Part shown: piece by piece, positions 58,190 through 64,000 of the stretch
Layout: each line of letters begins with the position of its first letter
Numbering within the stretch: position 1 is the stretch's first letter
DNA from: Coptis chinensis
Lineage: Eukaryota; Streptophyta; Magnoliopsida; Ranunculales; Ranunculaceae
Direction of reading: 5' to 3'
Assembly (NCBI GenBank): GCA_015680905.1
Contig: CM027381.1
Span: 91,971,501 to 92,035,500, forward strand
Length of the DNA: 64,000 bases
Made by a program: the position numbers and the translations under genes
Notes under the pieces: generated by a model
What the model saw: only the letters and a program-made list of their open reading frames with translations
Database searches by the model: none
Told to the model about the DNA's origin: nothing

Positions 58190-60250
58190 CGAGCCATAAT
58201 GCCCACCGGAGACAAGGTCGGGAGGACCGCGAAAGTATCCAAAGCAGTCAACGAGTCACACCGAGGACAGAGATACAGAGAGGAGACAATGGAAGAGACA
58301 ATTACATTCTCCAAGGCAGACCTCCGAGCCGTGGACACACCGCATGAGGATGCGTTGGTCATTACAGTAGCGATGGGTAATTATGTGGTCAAAAGGGTTC
58401 TGGTAGACTGTGGCAGCGCCGTGGATTTACTGTTCAAAGGGGCTCTAGAGGAGATGGGAATCGACCCGGGGCAACTGAGACCTCCGCGGACAAACTTGTA
58501 CGGGTTCAATGGGAGCGTCACTGAGCCTATGGGGGAACTCTTGCTGCCAGTAACCGCGGGACCAGTGACAGTGTTCTCAAGGTTTATGGTGGTCGATTCC
58601 AGCTCCCAGTACAACGCAATCCTGGGAAGGAGATGGATACATGAGATGAGGGCAGTGCCGTCGACGTACTATCAAGTTATTCGATTCCCTACCCCAGCGG
58701 GCACATATGAGGTCCGCGGAGATCAGGTGGCATCCAAAAATAGTCACCAGAATACAATCAAAAGGATGTCCCGCGGACCAGAGGACAAGCCGGCGAGCTC
58801 CAGGAAGAGGGCCGCGTAGCAATTACAGTGTGGGGCCGCGGAAGAGGGGGAGCAAGCCGCGGTGACCCCAAAAACTTTGGATGAGATAGAGACGGTAAAC
58901 CTGGGGCAGGGGGAGGAAGAGAAGTTCACGTCGATAGGGTCGAGTTTAGCCGAGGAATGGAGGGAGAAACTGATACAATGCTTGGTGAGAAACAAAGACG
59001 TCTTTGCGTGGGGGATAGAGGATATCACTGGTTTAGATCCGAATCGCTTTGTCATCGCCCCGCACATGAGGGAGGACGGGGCCGCCGAGACGTAAGATGA
59101 GGGGTGTAAGGCCCAAATACGCGGAAGGAATCCGAGAAGAGGTTGTCAGGTTAAAGAATGCGGGAATTATAAGGGATGTGGAATTCACGGACCGGGTTGT
59201 CCAACATTGTCGCGGTCCCAAAGAAGAATGGCAAGGTCGATGTGTGTTGACTTCACGAGGCGTGAATTTGGAGTGCCCAAAAGAGCTTATCCGATGCCGC
59301 GAGTCGACGAAGTTGGGTAGACAGACGGGGGGTTGGCGTGTTCTCATTTATGGACGATCGATGGGGTACAACCGGTGGCGATGTATGGCCGGACGAGAGA
59401 AGACCTCCTTTGTAGTGGAAGGAGGCACCCATCGCTACACGAGAATGCCGTTCGGGTTGAAAATGCAGGGCCCGTTCACCGCTGGCGGAGAAGATGTTCG
59501 AGGGCAAAATTCGCGAAAGGCATTGAGGTGTACATCGATGATATGGTGGAAAAGAGCATGATGGAGCAGAACATTTGGAGGGTTGGAGGAGACGTTCGAA
59601 TACTACGGACCCACAATTTGAAGCTCAACCCCGAAGTGTACATTTGGAGTGACCACAGGAAATTTCTAGGGTATATTGTGACGCCGGGCGAGGGATAGAG
59701 GCAAACCCGTGAGAGCAGATTAGGTCATTGGTAGAGATGCCCTCGCCGCAGACAAAGAAAGGAGGTGCGGGTCATCTGGAAGGGTTCGCGGCTCTCAATA
59801 GATTCATATCGGTCGTCGACAAATGCAGTCACTGATAACCGGTTGAGGAACTCCGCGGATTTCTCATGGACGGCAGAGTGTGAACAGGCATTCCAGGGGC
59901 TCAAAAGATATTTGGGGGAGATCCCCTTGTTGTCGCGACCGGAAGAGGGAGAGAAAGTGTATCTATATCTAGGGGTCACAGATTACGCAGTCAGCTCAGT
60001 CCTCATTCGAGTAGTGGATAAGATAGAAAGACCGGTGTACTTTCAGAGCAAGACGATGTTGGATGCGGAAACCCGGTATAGTCGCGTGGAGAAGTACGCC
60101 CTCGCCTTGATATTTTCGGCCCTGAAACTAAAGCCCTACTTCGAAGCACACTCAGTGATCGTGGTCACGAACTTGCCCCTTAAGCAGGCTCTGAGGGCAG
60201 AGAAATCCGGGAGAATGTTGAAATGGGCCGGATGCCGAAAGTGCATATGA
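58190..60250 (+). mobile_element. Protease, reverse transcriptase and RNase H region (fossil)
   Basis: Protease: RVLVDCGSAVDLLFKGALEE and SRFMVVDSSSQYNAILGR. Reverse transcriptase remnants with the YIDDM active-site motif. RNase H: KRPVYFQSK-like IERPVYFQSKTMLDAETRYS followed by VEKYALALIFSALKLKPYFE. The order is as in Ty3/gypsy pol. The region is broken. Confidence 0.85.
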
Positions 60251-60259
60251 GATCCGAAG

Positions 60260-62148
60260 ATCGTTAGGACAAATGGAGAAAGCTCAGCCCCGGCCGAAGT
60301 TCTTGGCGGAGTTCCCCGCAGAGGACCCTACTGGGGAGGATATGGTGTTGGAAAACGAGGGAGCAAAGGAACCCGATAAGCGGACCCATGGGACGAAGGT
60401 AACGGTTGGAGAGTGTTTGTCAATGGTCACCTACGATGCAAGTGCAAATGGAATAGAGTAGTATTGGTTACGCCGACAATAATATGTGCTAGATTTGACG
60501 ACGATGAGATTGGGGTTCGCGGCATCCAATAACGAAAGGCGAGTATGAGGCGGTAAATCGCATGGGAATGGCAGGGCTTGGGGTGAAGGAACTCACCGCG
60601 GTATTCCGATTCTAATTTGGTGGTGTGTCGCTTAATGGCGGATTCGCGACGGTGTCCCCGGATGGCGAGATACTTGGAGGTCCTCGGGGTAGAAAGCGTC
60701 GGTTCGCTGGAGGTTCGGTTTGTACATTTGAACCGCGGAGAGAACGCCACGCCGATGCCCCCGCATATGTGGCCGCAGCCATGCGGGATCCGGGCGAAGG
60801 ACTATAGAGGTGAGAAGACCGATGGACTGCCAATGAGGGAACCAAATGGGAGTAATGAATCGCTGGAGAATTTAACGAGGGTGGATGTTGCCCATCAAGC
60901 GCTTTTGACAGAAGGAGAATGTTGATCCCGTGGAGAGACGAAGGTTGGAACAGACGGCGGCTCGGAGATACACCTTAGTGGGGGAGAGTTATATCGGAGG
61001 AATTTCAAGGGACCTTTGTTGAAATGCTTGGGGCGGGACCTCGGGAGGTGCTCGAATGAGTTACACGAAGGGGATCAAGGGAGCCACTCGGCAAAGTGAC
61101 GACAAGATAACCTCTTGCCGACGCAGGGTTACTTCGGCCTCACATGAAGAGAGATCGCCGTGGAATTCTCAAAAATGCGAAGTGTCAAAGATTTTTCGGT
61201 TGATATGGGCCCCAGCCAGAGCGGGCCGACAAAGGTGTCTAGCCCATGGCCATTCGCGATGTGGGCCCTCGACATAGTGGGACCACGCCCATGGGCCCGC
61301 GGTAAGAGGAGGTTCTTATTGGTCGCGACCGATTACTTTACAAAGTGGATTGAAAGCCGCTAGCCTACCGCAAAGAAAGTTAAAAGAGGTGCATGTGATC
61401 AAGTTTTTTGTGGGAAAACATCATTTGCCGCTTTTTTGGGTTGCCTATGCTATAATCGCGGATAATGGAACCCAGCCCATCGGGTTCAAAGGTTAGGGGT
61501 TTCCGCAAATGTATCACATCAAACAGGATTCTCAGCCCCATACAACCCCGGCTGAAATGGCCAAAGCGGAGTCCTCTAACAAAACCATACTCAACAATCT
61601 CAAGAGGAAACTGGAGGGGCGAAAGGGTCCCGGGCCAAATTTAACTAAGTCGGGTGCTTTGGGCCTATCGGACGACCCCACCTAACATCCACCGATGAGA
61701 CCCCTTCGCGATTGGCATATGGAGTAGAGGCCGCGGATACCAACGAGATGATGGTGGCGGCGACCACTAGGACCGCTGGCCGTGGAGGATAAGTCAAACC
61801 GGGGCATTTTGGCCGAGACTTGAACCCGGCAGAGGAAAGGAGAGACGAAGCCACGCGATCGATTGAGGAATATCACCGCCACCGCAGAGGCAAGACGCAA
61901 AAAGTCGAGAGTGAGGAGATTCGGTGGGAGACAAGGTGCTTCGGAGAGTGACTCCCAGCACCAAAAAAGCCAGTGAGGGGAAGTTGGGCCCGACGTGGGA
62001 GGGGCCCTACGTGGTGGTCGGGGTAGGGGGAACCGGCACCTACAAGTTACAAACTTTGGAGGGAACAGAGGTGGATAAGCCGTGGAATGTAAGGTTGTTG
62101 AAAATATTTCACGAAAGTGAATGTAACGAGAGACCGAAAACCGCATGA
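60260..62148 (+). mobile_element. Integrase region (fossil)
   Basis: Integrase-core sequence is visible around 61200-61360 (FAMWALDIVGPRPWARGKRR, then FLLVATDYFTKWIE). A C-terminal segment at 61924-62148 (GDKVLRRVTPST, GKLGPTWEGPYVVVGVGGTG) is typical of the end of gypsy integrases. The stretch between RNase H and integrase (60400-60720) may hold a second, archaeal-type RNase H as in Tat elements, but this is not certain. Confidence 0.75.
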
Positions 62149-64000
62149 GCTATTTGTACATATATAAAACCGTAGCACTTTTGAGGTGAACTATTATTGT
62201 TTGAGTATTCATTACCCCTTAGAGTGAAGGGAAGGGGATGAGCCCCCCAAGGACGAGAGGTCCAAACCTTAGAGGGGCAAAAAGGAGTTGCCCCCCTAAG
62301 GTAAAGTCTCTCAGGGCCGGGGTGAGAGGAGTCACCGCGAACCCCTGGGAGATTAGGGCAGCGGAAGCAAAGAGGCTTCCGCATGCCGCGGGCAGAGTGC
62401 CTGCCAGAGGTAGAGAGAGCCGGAGCTCCAATGGGGCATGGGGCGATTAAATCAAACATCCCCAACCGACGGGGAGGGAGGCTTAACGGAGGCCAGTTTT
62501 ACAAGGACAAATACCCACGCAGATAGCAGAAAATACAAGGAACGGAAACAATCAGATAGAAAGGAGCAAAAACATAATATGTACATCCCTACTGGTGGGA
62601 ACGAAAATACAGTAACAAGTAGCGGAAAGGGTATGACAACACATAGCATCAAGAGACGAATAGCCAGGGCACAAACAGGCTATATTCAAGGAACAGTACT
62701 TTCCAGAATCACCGAATCGGCGGCTTCTTCTATGATTAGGTCCGCAGCCGTGTCTATAGCCTCGGCTACCCCGTTCGGCGCCCGTCCCTTCGAAGCCGAA
62801 GTCCCCGCGACCGCACAATGCCCTCAGATAGCGGAGCAGCGGTGGGAGCTTCCGGAAGAAGGCGGCCTTCTTTGGTGAGAGGGTCAATCTCCTCCTTGAC
62901 CTTCTTGGCCACCCCTCTTCGGCCGGGCCCGTAGATATCCCGGAGCTCGCCCATGTCGGCCTCATGTCGCGCATGGATTGCTGCAAGAGCTTCCCCGGTG
63001 CTTCCGAAAGGGAGTCCCAGAGCGGCAAATGCTTTTTTTGGAGAGACTCTACCGAGAGGGCGGCGCTCATATATCGCCCGGATGGGCGCCCTCTGGGTCC
63101 TCGGCTTCGTCTTGGGCCCGGACCTTGTCTAGGTCCGCGCCGAAGTTCTTCTCTCGCTAGGAGGGCCACCTCCTTATCAAGTTCATCGATCCGGCCCCGC
63201 ACCAAATAGGCCGCTGGATCATGAAGGATATATCCAAACTCATCCGAAGAAGATAGCAAAAGTCTAACACTCAAAGAGAGAGAAGAAGGAGGTCAAATGT
63301 AAAGAAAGTAGTACCTTCTCCCCACCGCGGTAGAAGGAAGTCGGTGGGACTCAAAGGAGCCACCTTCGGGCGATGCCATATCCGGCGGGAGGTGAGACCC
63401 ATAGAACGGGGAAGAAGCCATCGCGGGTTCTTCAAAGCGTAATCCTTTGATCGTGGAGCGGTTCCGAGCTTTGAAGGAGGGGCAAAATAGAGGAATGGGC
63501 TCGTCGGCCTCCTTGTCGGTGCGGGACGCCACCTCCTTCCCGGGACGTTGTTCCACTTGAGAAGGCGCGGTAGGTGGGGTCGCGGCCTTAGATGGAGGGC
63601 CTTCTCCAGAGTCGGATGGCCGTGGACGTTTGGAGGCGGGGGGAGGAGGTGGGGGAACAATGGTGGATCGGGGGCAGCGGCGACCACGTCCTCATCCGAG
63701 TCGCTATCAAAGAGTTTGCGTTTGTTAGCGCCCATGCTTGAAGGGGGAGAAGAGGTGGAAGAGGAATGAGATGGGGAGTATTGGTCTTCCCAAGTCTTCA
63801 GGGAGCGGTACGGAGTGGGGGCTGCGGAGCTATGAGCGGCACGGGCGAAAGGGGGGGTCAAGGAAGAAGAGGCGGCGCCGGGCGCTTTTTTCCGAGGAGG
63901 GAAGTGACACGGGCCTTTCTTTCTTTAGGGGGAGGGGGACGGAAAAATGGGGCGCTATATTTTCCTATGGATGCCAGCTCAGGATCAGAGAGTAGGGGAG
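62149..64000 (-). mobile_element. 3' non-coding region of the element with antisense ORFs
   Basis: Beyond the integrase end there is no plus-strand domain. On the minus strand two long open stretches occur, 62552-63274 and 63271-63861. The second contains SMGANKRKLFDSDSDEDVVA and many proline-rich segments, and the first an RIDELDKEVALLAREEL helix. Antisense ORFs of unknown function between pol and the 3' LTR are known in several Tat/Retand-type elements. No function can be assigned. Confidence 0.55.

Larger units (their letters stand above)
56275..64000 (+). mobile_element. Ty3/gypsy LTR retroelement, Tat-like lineage, broken, running off the window
   Basis: A markedly GC-rich block in an AT-rich region. 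Parts: a 5' LTR ending about 56753, a primer-binding site (TGGCGCCGCCTGTGG), gag, protease, reverse transcriptase/RNase H, integrase and a long 3' region with antisense ORFs. The 3' LTR is not in the window, so age by LTR comparison cannot be judged. Gag is largely open, whereas pol is broken, with roughly eight to ten interruptions. Assignment to the Tat group rests on the primer-site context, the gag type and the long 3' region with antisense ORFs. Confidence 0.9.

Overview
The window looks like nuclear DNA from a flowering plant, most likely a eudicot. The background is AT-rich and intron-rich. It carries a plant F-box/kelch gene, a CTNIP/SCREW-type signalling-peptide gene, a plastid-type purine-biosynthesis gene, and remnants of callose synthase, PDR-type ABCG transporter, AVT1 and nucleotide-sugar-transporter genes, together with plant-type transposons of nearly every class. 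I cannot fix the family from sequence alone.

Layout. 1-8 kb: a CACTA terminus, a non-autonomous hAT element with a perfect 8-bp target duplication, and no recognisable gene. 7.9-21.2 kb: a head-to-tail series of Helitron-like elements on the minus strand. They share a 5' end (several copies) and have hairpin 3' ends. They carry a 1.4-kb minisatellite with a higher-order repeat and pieces of host genes (acyl-activating enzyme, CDPK-like kinase, ABCG transporter, unidentified exons). 21.6-34.7 kb: MITEs, several nested and most with target duplications, plus decayed pieces of an AVT1 amino-acid transporter, a coiled-coil gene and a callose synthase, and a LINE tail.

35-43.2 kb holds the two genes that look intact. 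One is a two-exon F-box/kelch gene (34967-40438) whose 4.2-kb intron is full of repeats and an unexplained 180-codon ORF. The other is a 72-residue secreted-peptide precursor of the CTNIP/SCREW phytocytokine family (42946-43164).

44.6-53.5 kb: a 5'-truncated L1-type LINE lies directly downstream of a 16-exon gene for phosphoribosylaminoimidazole carboxylase (PurK-PurE). The gene's exon structure and promoter motifs are still visible, but it has several independent lesions, so it is probably a recently dead duplicate. 53.7-56.2 kb: another hAT MITE, a fragment of a nucleotide-sugar transporter and a 193-bp tandem repeat. 56.3 kb to the window end: a GC-rich, broken Ty3/gypsy element with LTR, primer-binding site, gag-pol remnants and antisense ORFs in its 3' part. 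It runs off the window.

The genes do not form a pathway or operon. The organising theme is transposon turnover around a few host genes, with Helitron capture and duplicate-gene decay as the main processes.
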